From positions 1-13,828 of the forward strand of contig CAKRLN010000033.1 in assembly GCA_934359535.1 (NCBI GenBank): a stretch of DNA of 13,828 nt, written 5' to 3'. The notes under the pieces are model-generated. The model worked only from the letters and a program-made list of their open reading frames with translations. It was not told the DNA's origin and made no database searches. Below, in pieces: positions 7,226 to 13,828 of the stretch. The first letter of the stretch is position 1. The number at the start of each line of letters is the position of its first letter. Position numbers and translations under genes: made by a program. Source of the stretch: an uncultured Lachnospiraceae bacterium. GTDB lineage: Bacteria; Bacillota; Clostridia; Lachnospirales; Lachnospiraceae.

Positions 7226-8092
7226 CTATTGCAGCAGCCACGCAATTTCTTCTTTGTATGGCGGAATTGTCTTTTTCGCAGAGCCCTCTTCACAGAGCCA
7301 CGGTGTCTCCAGTATCTTTGGAATATCCAGAAAACGTTCATCATGTACCACCCGGTGCAGTGTATCATAACCAATCGTTCCTTTTCCGATATTTGCATGA
7401 CGGTCTTTATGCGCGCCAAGCGGATTCACGCTGTCATTCACATGAAAAACAGCGATCTGGTCGAGTCCGATCACACGGTCAAATTCTGCAAATACGTCAT
7501 CATAGGCATTTACAAGATCATAGCCTGCATCATTGACATGACAGGTATCAAAGCATACACGCAGCCGGTCTTTTTTCTTTACACCCTCATAAATAGCTTT
7601 CAGTTCTTCAAAGGAACGTCCGACCTCGCTTCCCTTTCCAGCCATCGTCTCAAGCGCTATAAGCACATCATCCTCATTCTGGTCAAGTACGGTATTTAAT
7701 CCTTTTATGATCTGCTCTGTTCCCGCTTCCACACCTGCATTCACATGGCTTCCCGGATGAAGCACAAGAATCCGGCTTCGCATTGCTGCTGTACGCACGA
7801 TCTCTTTTTCAAGAAATTCTACTGCAAGCTCGTAGGTTTCCGGTTTTACCGTATTTGCAAGATTAATAATATACGGCGCATGTACAACAATCTCATCGAT
7901 TCCATGCGCATGTGCGTATTCCCAGCCTGCATCAATATTCAGTTCGGAAATATCTTTTCTCCGTGTGTTCTGCGGTGCTCCAGTGTATAACATAAACACA
8001 TTTGCCCCATAAGAAGCAGCTTCCTTCGCTGAGGCCAGAAACATCTCCTTACCTGCCATTCCTACATGACTTCCAAGCTTAATCTGACTCAT
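7226..8092 (-). CDS. nfo: Deoxyribonuclease IV (endonuclease IV, AP endonuclease)
   Basis: A 288-residue cytoplasmic base-excision repair enzyme that cleaves DNA 5-prime of abasic sites and removes 3-prime blocking groups. It is a TIM barrel with three Zn ions. Nearly every known ligand is visible and spaced as in the E. coli enzyme: His71 (HAPY), His112 (LHPGSH), Glu148 (LETMAGKG), Asp182 and His185 (FDTCH), His217 (HVND), Asp230 and His232 (KDRHANIG), and Glu262 (LETP). The length is full. The start ATG at 8092 overlaps the stop of the DUF1292 gene by four bases (ATGA), so translation is probably coupled. A strong terminator abuts the stop codon. Identity is certain for practical purposes. 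Confidence 0.97.
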   Translation of the reverse strand: MSQIKLGSHVGMAGKEMFLASAKEAASYGANVFMLYTGAPQNTRRKDISELNIDAGWEYAHAHGIDEIVVHAPYIINLANTVKPETYELAVEFLEKEIVRTAAMRSRILVLHPGSHVNAGVEAGTEQIIKGLNTVLDQNEDDVLIALETMAGKGSEVGRSFEELKAIYEGVKKKDRLRVCFDTCHVNDAGYDLVNAYDDVFAEFDRVIGLDQIAVFHVNDSVNPLGAHKDRHANIGKGTIGYDTLHRVVHDERFLDIPKILETPWLCEEGSAKKTIPPYKEEIAWLLQ

Positions 8093-8355
8093 CCCTCGTT
8101 CTCCATCTCCATATATGCCTCTGCGATCTTCTGATAATCAATCTGATTTGTGATCTTTTCCACCGCAAACTCCTCTCCGGCTTTCACGCGATAAATATAA
8201 ATTCCCTCCGGACTAATCGTATCGCCTTCTATCTTTGCCGCTGCCACATAATTCTTATGCTCGAACTCAAACTCATCTACAACCGCAAGCTCAACCTCGT
8301 TGCCTTCCTTATCGCTAATCATAAATGTCACATACTCTTTTGTTTCTTCTGTCAT
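8089..8355 (-). CDS. DUF1292 family small protein
   Basis: A small acidic protein, 88 residues from ATG 8355, with the look of the DUF1292 family ([17 protein letters not shown], then YVAA and IYIYRV strands), common in Firmicutes and of unknown function. ATG 8355 is chosen because an AGAAGGTG site lies nine bases upstream. ATG 8361 is nearly as good, and a frame from 8403 adds residues with no clear binding site. It overlaps the endonuclease IV start by four bases and follows the MATE gene by 85 bases with no terminator, so the three may be one transcript. No catalytic motif is seen. In other Firmicutes this family often sits near genes for the RuvX-type Holliday junction resolvase, but that is not the case here. 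Confidence 0.82.
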   Translation of the reverse strand: MTEETKEYVTFMISDKEGNEVELAVVDEFEFEHKNYVAAAKIEGDTISPEGIYIYRVKAGEEFAVEKITNQIDYQKIAEAYMEMENEG

Positions 8356-8440
8356 AGTCATTTTCACCTTCTTATTCTGCCAGTTAATTATTTCTATTTG
8401 CATTTTGAGCCTATTTCTTCAAATATTTATGAGAAACTAT

Positions 8441-9829
8441 TTACACCATCTGAACAAGCCACACGTTGCTGCGCACCATGCGATACCCGATAATAACCTT
8501 AATTAATTCCGTTGCCTGTACAACAAAATAAATGCTCACAATTCCAAGTCCGGTAAAATGTGCCAGAAGAAATGCTGTTGGCACAACAACCACCCATGTG
8601 AAAACGGAATCAAACAGGAACGTAACAAAGGTTTTTCCACCTGAACGCAAGGTAAAATACGATGCATGGGTGAAAGAACAAAATGGCATGATAATTGCAG
8701 AAACAGCAATAAAGCTGGTTGCAAGTGCCTTGATCTCATCCGATGTATTATAAATCGCTGGAAAGAAGCCCCCGACAATCAACATGATAACCGCCATAAT
8801 AACACAGCAGAAAACACTAAAGGCAATCATTTTGTTGTCTGCATCCTTTGCCTCATCAAGCTCTCCCGCTCCAAGATATTGTCCAACCACAATGCTGATG
8901 CAGGCTCCAAGCTGAATGTATACAATATTGAAAAGATTGGTAATCGTTGTTGCAATATTTAAACCGGCAACAACATTCAGACCACGGATTGAATAGCACT
9001 GCGTTACCGCCGTCATTCCTGCTGCCCATAATACCTCATTCATCATAAGCGGAAATCCCTTAATCAGAATTGTTTTAAACTCCTGCTTTGGTATTCCAAG
9101 CCCTACATATGCCCCTTTCAGATACCGGTTTTTCTGCATATGTGTATGCGCCCAGATGATTACAATAAAGGCTTCGATATAACGTGCAATCACCGTTGCA
9201 AGTGCCGCTCCCATAACACCAAGCTTCGGAAACGGTCCGATTCCAAAAATAAGCAGAAAATCCAGTACTGCATTCGTTCCAACCGCAACAAAGCTTGCAA
9301 TCATCGGAATCATCGTCTGCCCAGTCTCCTTGATATTCGTCGCATAGGACTGGTTCACTGCAAATGGAACCAATCCAACCACCATAACGGACAGGTATTG
9401 AAGTCCATACTGAAGTGCCTGTTTCGTCGCACCATTTCCTGTTGTATCTGTCAGATACAGTGAGATCAGACTCTCTCCCTTGGTCAGAAATAACAGAATT
9501 GTAAGTGCTGTTATTACAAGTGTTGCATAAAGCTTAAAGCGGAAAGAATACATATGACCTTTATGGTCACCTTTTCCGTAATACTGTGCCCCGAAAATAC
9601 TTGCTGCCGATGCTGCTCCAAAGATCGCCAGATTGTATACAAAGATCAGCTGATTGACGATTGCAACTCCAGACATCTGCTCTGTACCAAGCTGTCCAAC
9701 CATAATATTATCCAGAAAGCTGACTAGATTCGTAATCGCATTCTGCACGATCATCGGCAGTGCCAAAAGCAGATATCTCCGGTAAAAAGCCCTGTCTCCA
9801 ATATATTTTTTCTTAAGTGCTGTTTTCAA
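8441..9829 (-). CDS. MATE family multidrug efflux transporter
   Basis: A 462-residue polytopic membrane protein of the MATE (multidrug and toxic compound extrusion) family, which exports cationic or organic compounds by Na+ or H+ antiport. The sequence shows two repeated halves of hydrophobic helices. It opens with LALPMIVQNAITN and LVSFLDNIMVGQLGTEQMSGVAI, the classic N-terminal signature, and has QYYGKGDH after the second helix. The second half has a similar opening (GFPLMMNEVLWAAG) and QYLGAGE. The start is TTG at 9829, with AGGAGG six bases upstream. An in-frame TTG at 9847 lies at the edge of that purine tract and would leave no site. Family length is usually 440-470 residues, which fits. 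A TTGACA promoter lies upstream. Substrate cannot be inferred. Confidence 0.94.
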   Translation of the reverse strand: MKTALKKKYIGDRAFYRRYLLLALPMIVQNAITNLVSFLDNIMVGQLGTEQMSGVAIVNQLIFVYNLAIFGAASAASIFGAQYYGKGDHKGHMYSFRFKLYATLVITALTILLFLTKGESLISLYLTDTTGNGATKQALQYGLQYLSVMVVGLVPFAVNQSYATNIKETGQTMIPMIASFVAVGTNAVLDFLLIFGIGPFPKLGVMGAALATVIARYIEAFIVIIWAHTHMQKNRYLKGAYVGLGIPKQEFKTILIKGFPLMMNEVLWAAGMTAVTQCYSIRGLNVVAGLNIATTITNLFNIVYIQLGACISIVVGQYLGAGELDEAKDADNKMIAFSVFCCVIMAVIMLIVGGFFPAIYNTSDEIKALATSFIAVSAIIMPFCSFTHASYFTLRSGGKTFVTFLFDSVFTWVVVVPTAFLLAHFTGLGIVSIYFVVQATELIKVIIGYRMVRSNVWLVQMV

Positions 9830-9863
9830 TGATATCCTCCTCCCCAAAAGTGTTGTATTACCT

Positions 9864-9891
9864 ATATTACCACCGAAAACAGCAATGTCAA
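9864..9891 (-). promoter_or_regulatory. Promoter of the MATE transporter gene
   Basis: On the minus strand a perfect TTGACA (9891-9886) is followed by a 16-base spacer and TAATAT (9869-9864, four of six consensus). It lies in the short gap after the chemoreceptor stop at 9900, and the AGGAGG site and TTG start follow within 35 bases. No terminator is seen between the chemoreceptor and this promoter. Confidence 0.65.
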
Positions 9892-9899
9892 CTAGTTTT

Positions 9900-11990
9900 C
9901 TAATTCAAACGAAATTGGGCAACAAACGCTTTGATCACGTTGACAGACTGATTGCACTCCTGTAATTTATTGTATCCTTCTGTAACAAGACTCTGTGTAC
10001 TTCCAGATTTCTCTGCGATGCCGCTGATTCCATCGGATGACTGCTCCACCATGGAACTGATCTCCGCAACGGTACTGCTGATCTGTTCAATATGTTTTTC
10101 CAGATCCCCTACCGCATTTTTAGTCTCCAGCATAATCTGCTGGAATGTATCAGCATCGGTGTGATACTGCTCACCCACTTTTGCAAAATTCTCATAATCC
10201 CCAAGAACGGTATTTTCCAGAAATTCCATGATCGTTGTCAGGCATTCGGTCATATTTGTCACAGATCCATTTACCTCCCGGACAATTTCATCAATTGTAG
10301 AAACCGTATCGAGCGTCTGTGTTGCGAGCGTTCCGATCTCCGAAGCAACTACTGCAAAACCTTTTCCCGCTTCTCCGGCCCTGGCAGCTTCAATATTGGC
10401 ATTCAAAGCCAGCAGATTCGTCTGTGAAGAAATCTGTTTGATATTCTCTGTCAGGGCATTGATCTTCTGTACCGATTTTGCCTGTTCCACAGCAGCTTCG
10501 CTCTTCTGCTTCATAACGGCATACATTTCATCGGTCTTGTTCCGGGATTCCACACTGATTCGTTCCATTTCACCAGCACGCTCCTGAATTTGTCCGGAAT
10601 TTTCCTCTCCGTCCTCAGCCAGCTTCTGGATATTCTGAGAACTTTCTTTCATATCCTCCACATTTTTTACAATATTTGCAGCATTTGCACTTGTCTCCTC
10701 CATGCCAGCTGCAAGTTCCTGCGTTGTTGCGGAATTATCTTCTGCGAAATCACTGTTCTGTTTCATAAGACCATTTAAGTCATTTGTATTGATTGCAAGC
10801 ACCTGCTGCGTCTGCTGCAGCTCCTCCATAAGACTCCGCAGCGTCTTTCGCATCTCATGGATTTTGGTCGCCATGATGCCAATTTCATCTTTTTGTTTCC
10901 GTAACTTTTCCCCCTCTTTGGTAGGCCGGAAATCCAACTGTGCTGTCTGATCAATCACTGATGTGAGCTGTTGGATTGGCTTTGACATTCCGGTTCCCAT
11001 TACAATCCCAATAATCGCGGAAAGAATAAATGCAACAAGCATTGCAGCAACGATCATTTTGGATAAGCCATAGGCTTCCCCATAAATCTCCTCCTTTGGT
11101 GCTGTAAGAACGAGTTTCATTCCATTATCCAGATTATAATACAAAAACTCCTTCACTATGCCATTATAGGAATATCCCATCGCGTTACCCTGATTATCCT
11201 CATTGTCCAAAAAAGTATCGGCTTTGGAAAGTGACTTATCCAGATCGGTAATCTTTGTCCCCACATCCACATCTTTATGGTACATAACTGCCCCGGCAGC
11301 ATCCGTCAAAAATGCATATCCGGAATCATATATGGTTGTCGCATCCACCAGATCTGTGATCTGCGAAAAATCGATATCCATTCCAATAACCCCGATCGAA
11401 GTGCCATCCTTTGCAAACAGCGGCACTACATATGAGATCATATAGATATTAATATTTTCATTCATATAAGGAGACATCCAGATTGCCTGTCCCGCCTGCA
11501 CTGGAAGATAATACCAGCCCACATGCTCCACATCGCCTTCTTCATACATGGAAAAATCGGTTGGCGTAAGGCACTCCAGATCACTATCGACCGACTGACG
11601 CTGTGCAAACACACCGGACGTCGAATTTGAATATTTCGGATTATAACGAAAATATACCGTTACCGCACCATCTGTATGATTTGCAAAATCCAGTACAGAC
11701 TTTTGTATTGTCTGTGTATAGGTATCCGCATAATTTTTGCTCTGCACAAACGCACCATAATCAAAATTGCTCATGGCAACTTCACTCAGCGTATCCACCG
11801 ATTGTTGGATTTTCTGAATGACTGAATTGATCTGTTCTACGTTTTTCTGTTCTGTCAGCTGCATCTTAATCTCAGCATCCGATCCCGCGGTACGGGCAGA
11901 ATTCGATATCGCAAGAATCCCGATTAAAACAGATGTAAATAACGAACAAATCAAAATTGATGCAATGAGCTTTTTCTGTATTGATCTCAT
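9900..11990 (-). CDS. Methyl-accepting chemotaxis protein with dCache-like sensor domain
   Basis: A 696-residue transmembrane chemoreceptor. A first membrane helix (about 9-29) leads into an extracytoplasmic sensor (about 35-300) with dCache features: WYYLP near 159-163, [22 protein letters not shown] near 186-207, and a membrane-distal alpha helix. The second helix is about 312-333. A HAMP domain follows (about 334-390), then a long coiled coil. The conserved signalling tip lies near 521-556 and contains [20 protein letters not shown] and GFAVVASEI, which contact CheA and CheW. The protein ends in FRLN without a CheR-binding pentapeptide. ATG at 11990 has AAAGGGG upstream. The gene stands alone, so its signalling partners lie elsewhere and the host should be motile. 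The ligand is unknown; the arginine that precedes the W-Y pair in amino-acid-sensing dCache domains appears to be valine here (157). Confidence 0.95.
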   Translation of the reverse strand: MRSIQKKLIASILICSLFTSVLIGILAISNSARTAGSDAEIKMQLTEQKNVEQINSVIQKIQQSVDTLSEVAMSNFDYGAFVQSKNYADTYTQTIQKSVLDFANHTDGAVTVYFRYNPKYSNSTSGVFAQRQSVDSDLECLTPTDFSMYEEGDVEHVGWYYLPVQAGQAIWMSPYMNENINIYMISYVVPLFAKDGTSIGVIGMDIDFSQITDLVDATTIYDSGYAFLTDAAGAVMYHKDVDVGTKITDLDKSLSKADTFLDNEDNQGNAMGYSYNGIVKEFLYYNLDNGMKLVLTAPKEEIYGEAYGLSKMIVAAMLVAFILSAIIGIVMGTGMSKPIQQLTSVIDQTAQLDFRPTKEGEKLRKQKDEIGIMATKIHEMRKTLRSLMEELQQTQQVLAINTNDLNGLMKQNSDFAEDNSATTQELAAGMEETSANAANIVKNVEDMKESSQNIQKLAEDGEENSGQIQERAGEMERISVESRNKTDEMYAVMKQKSEAAVEQAKSVQKINALTENIKQISSQTNLLALNANIEAARAGEAGKGFAVVASEIGTLATQTLDTVSTIDEIVREVNGSVTNMTECLTTIMEFLENTVLGDYENFAKVGEQYHTDADTFQQIMLETKNAVGDLEKHIEQISSTVAEISSMVEQSSDGISGIAEKSGSTQSLVTEGYNKLQECNQSVNVIKAFVAQFRLN

Positions 11991-12141
11991 AGTAACCCCT
12001 TTCCAGCATAAACATCATGCCATAACCAAACCTTTTTGTTCTTCAGCTGTACACCTCTGCAATAGCACTTGTCAACCACAAGCTTCTTCTCTGCACATTT
12101 TCTGTTCTTTTTCTCTTCTTTAAGAATAATCCTATTTGATG

Positions 12142-12156
12142 AAATGTTCAACATTT
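12142..12156. repeat. 15-base inverted repeat upstream of the chemoreceptor gene
   Basis: AAATGTT-C-AACATTT is a perfect 7+1+7 inverted repeat in the 293-base gap between the dehydrogenase terminator and the chemoreceptor start. It lies about 150 bases before the chemoreceptor ATG. The gap holds no credible gene. The repeat may be an operator, but no clear promoter was found next to it. Confidence 0.4.
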
Positions 12157-12176
12157 TTTGACACCTGCTTTTCGTG

Positions 12177-12213
12177 AAAAAGCAGCCAATCTATTTTTCA
12201 TAGACTAGCTGCT
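12177..12213 (-). terminator. Intrinsic terminator after the dehydrogenase gene
   Basis: On the minus strand the arm at 12213-12200 (AGCAGCTAGTCTAT) pairs with 12194-12181 over 14 base pairs, two of them G-U. The loop is five bases (GAAAA), and a TTTTT tract follows at 12181-12177. It begins about 70 bases after the dehydrogenase stop at 12284 and should end the hydrolase-dehydrogenase transcript before the chemoreceptor gene. Confidence 0.88.
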
Positions 12214-12283
12214 CATGTTTTAATTCCATATTCAGTTTTATTGCTTAACTGGTTTTATTTTCCATCTATGTTGACTAATTCAT

Positions 12284-13240
12284 TTATAATTTGCATACAT
12301 TGACTGGATTGCCATCTAAATAAGCTGATACATTATCAAATACAATTTTTGCCCGTCGGATCATTGACTCCTCAGAAATAAATGCCTGATGCGGAGTTAA
12401 TAATGTATTTTTTGCATGAAGTAATGCATAATCTTTTGGAATAGGTGGCTCCATGTCAAATACATCTATACATGCAAATCCCAATTTATCATTATTTAGA
12501 GCCTTAGCAAGAGCTTCATTGTCTACGATTGGTCCCCTTGCACAATTAATGAATACTGCATCACTTTTCATAAGTGCAATTTTATCTGCAGATATAAAGC
12601 CTTTGGTCTGTGCATTTAATGGCAGATTCAATGATACAATATCACTTTCTGCAAGTACATTATCTAACGATTTGTATTCAATGCCTAATGCTTTTGCTTC
12701 CTCGGATTCACTATGGTTATACGCGATTACCTTTGCCCCAAATGCAAGAAATAGTTTTGCTGCCAATAAACCAATTCTGCCAAGACCAATGATTCCGACT
12801 GTTCTTCCAGCGATTTCTTTTCCTCCAATTCCAGCACTCGTTCCACCATTCCTTACGATACCATCAGCCTTCACTACATTACGCAGCGCATCTATAGCCA
12901 TTCCTATAACTAATTCCGCAACTGTCTGGTTCGAATATCCAGCTGCATTACAAATCATAATATTCTTTTCTTTGCACTTGTCTGTTGCGATGTGATCGAT
13001 TCCTGTAAATGCAACTGAGAGCATTTTAAGCTTGTCTGCCTGCTCTATAACCTCAGATGGGTAAGGATTATTTGCAATCATAACAATATCACAATCTTTA
13101 CTTCTTTCTGCCAGTTCTTTCGAATCTGTAGTCTTTGAATCATAGTATACAAATTCATGCCCCTGATTTACAAATGGTGCTGAAAGTTCTTCAATAATTT
13201 CTTTTTTTACGCCAATAGGCTCTAATAATGCAATCTTCAT
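12284..13240 (-). CDS. D-isomer-specific 2-hydroxyacid dehydrogenase (NAD-binding)
   Basis: A 318-residue cytoplasmic oxidoreductase that interconverts a 2-hydroxyacid and a 2-oxoacid with NAD(H). The N-terminal substrate domain (about 1-100) includes a VAFTGIDHI strand. The Rossmann domain has VGIIGLGRIG (GxGxxG at 152-157). The catalytic triad of the family is present: Arg235 (CARGPI), Glu264 (DMEPP) and His284 (LTPHQAF). The closest look is the phosphoglycerate/glyoxylate dehydrogenase-like subgroup, without the ACT domain of serine-pathway SerA. ATG at 13240 has AGGAAGG upstream. It lies 24 bases after the M20-type hydrolase, so both are one operon. The gene is visibly more AT-rich than those to its left. 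The true substrate is not known; a product of the neighbouring amidohydrolase route is possible. Confidence 0.92.
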   Translation of the reverse strand: MKIALLEPIGVKKEIIEELSAPFVNQGHEFVYYDSKTTDSKELAERSKDCDIVMIANNPYPSEVIEQADKLKMLSVAFTGIDHIATDKCKEKNIMICNAAGYSNQTVAELVIGMAIDALRNVVKADGIVRNGGTSAGIGGKEIAGRTVGIIGLGRIGLLAAKLFLAFGAKVIAYNHSESEEAKALGIEYKSLDNVLAESDIVSLNLPLNAQTKGFISADKIALMKSDAVFINCARGPIVDNEALAKALNNDKLGFACIDVFDMEPPIPKDYALLHAKNTLLTPHQAFISEESMIRRAKIVFDNVSAYLDGNPVNVCKL

Positions 13241-13264
13241 TCTTTTTCCTTCCTACGTATTTAT

Positions 13265-13828
13265 TTACGCTTCTAAATCACTGTTATCATTCGCTAATTT
13301 TAATAATGTCTCAGCAAGAATTTCTGTTCCGGCAGCCAACTGCTCATAGGATGTATATTCTTCAGGACTATGACTGATTCCATCTTTACTCGGCACAAAA
13401 ATCATAGCCGTCGGTGCAAATCTGCCAATAAATAAAGAATCATGATATGGCCCACTAATCATTTCTTCATATGACATTTCCTGTTCTTCACATATTTGTT
13501 CAATCATATGTACTATTTTTGGATTGCAGGTCAAAGGAATATCATTATTTTCTTCTGTAACTTCATATGTAACACCTCTTTTTTTTGCAATCCTGTCATA
13601 TTCTGAATATAATTTTTTTATCAACTGTTGTTTTGAGTCCATATTACAATCTCTGATATCAATTGAAAAATCTGCTTTACCCGGAATCACATTCACTGCA
13701 TTTGGTACAACTTCAATACACCCTATCGTAGCAGTATTATATTCACTCTCACATTCCTTAGCCAGTTTCTCTAAACACAAAGACATCTCACATGCTGCTG
13801 CATATGCATCACGACGTTCATACATATC
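13265..13828 (-). CDS. M20-family amidase/carbamoylase (allantoate or N-carbamoyl-amino-acid hydrolase type), C-terminal part
   Basis: The last 187 residues of a metal-dependent hydrolase whose start lies beyond the right edge. The segment covers part of the dimerisation lobe and the return to the catalytic lobe. Landmarks are RRDA, TIGCIEVVPNAVNVIPGKADFSIDIRD, SGPYHDS with the metal-site histidine and aspartate, and AMIFVPSKDGISHSPEEYTS, whose SHSPEE end bears another conserved histidine and glutamate. These match the hydantoinase/carbamoylase subgroup of M20 (allantoate amidohydrolase, L-carbamoylase, beta-ureidopropionase relatives), which cleaves the carbamoyl or amide C-N bond with Zn or Mn. 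The choice among these substrates cannot be made without the N-terminal half. It is followed after 24 bases by the dehydrogenase and shares its AT-rich composition, about 25-37 percent GC in sampled lines. Confidence 0.9.
   Translation of the reverse strand, partial: DMYERRDAYAAACEMSLCLEKLAKECESEYNTATIGCIEVVPNAVNVIPGKADFSIDIRDCNMDSKQQLIKKLYSEYDRIAKKRGVTYEVTEENNDIPLTCNPKIVHMIEQICEEQEMSYEEMISGPYHDSLFIGRFAPTAMIFVPSKDGISHSPEEYTSYEQLAAGTEILAETLLKLANDNSDLEA

Noticed and set aside
12047..12075. TTGACA box upstream of the chemoreceptor as a sigma-A promoter
   Set aside because: The -35 is perfect but no acceptable -10 lies 16-18 bases downstream; a sigma-28 motif was also looked for and not found.

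Overview
The window reads as a chromosomal segment of a Gram-positive anaerobe of class Clostridia, most likely a Lachnospiraceae-type gut bacterium. The basis is moderate GC content with AT-rich spacers, strong AGGAGG-like ribosome binding sites, several TTG starts, lipoprotein signal peptides, a class I cobalamin riboswitch ending in an intrinsic terminator, and the general look of the proteins. The species cannot be fixed from sequence alone. All ten supported genes lie on the minus strand, so transcription runs from high to low coordinates. No convincing plus-strand gene, tRNA, rRNA, CRISPR array or insertion sequence was seen.

Layout in the direction of transcription (right to left). (1) 13828-12284: the end of an M20-type carbamoylase/amidohydrolase followed after 24 bases by a D-2-hydroxyacid dehydrogenase. 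This AT-rich pair closes with a long-stem terminator at about 12177-12213. (2) 11990-9900: a membrane chemoreceptor with a dCache-like sensor domain. (3) 9829-7226: a MATE efflux transporter, a small DUF1292 protein and endonuclease IV, with a TTGACA promoter before MATE and a strong terminator after endonuclease IV. (4) 7183-4013: a MacB/FtsX-type ABC transporter (ATPase, then a large permease), with a good sigma-A promoter and a perfect 16-base palindrome at the inferred transcription start. (5) 4001-1: promoter, cobalamin riboswitch, terminator, then a surface-lipoprotein form of the cobaltochelatase CbiK, a lipoprotein substrate-binding protein and the start of a FecCD-type permease that runs off the left edge.

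Region 5 is the most interesting part. CbiK is normally a cytoplasmic enzyme of anaerobic cobalamin synthesis. Here it has a lipobox, a small helical N-terminal module and an extra C-terminal beta-rich module. A similar module (LEDGxY start) occurs in the neighbouring substrate-binding lipoprotein. With the B12 riboswitch and the BtuC/FecD-like permease, this suggests an extracytoplasmic system that captures, and perhaps metallates or handles, a corrinoid, cobalt or tetrapyrrole before import. The transporter ATPase would be expected just beyond the left edge.
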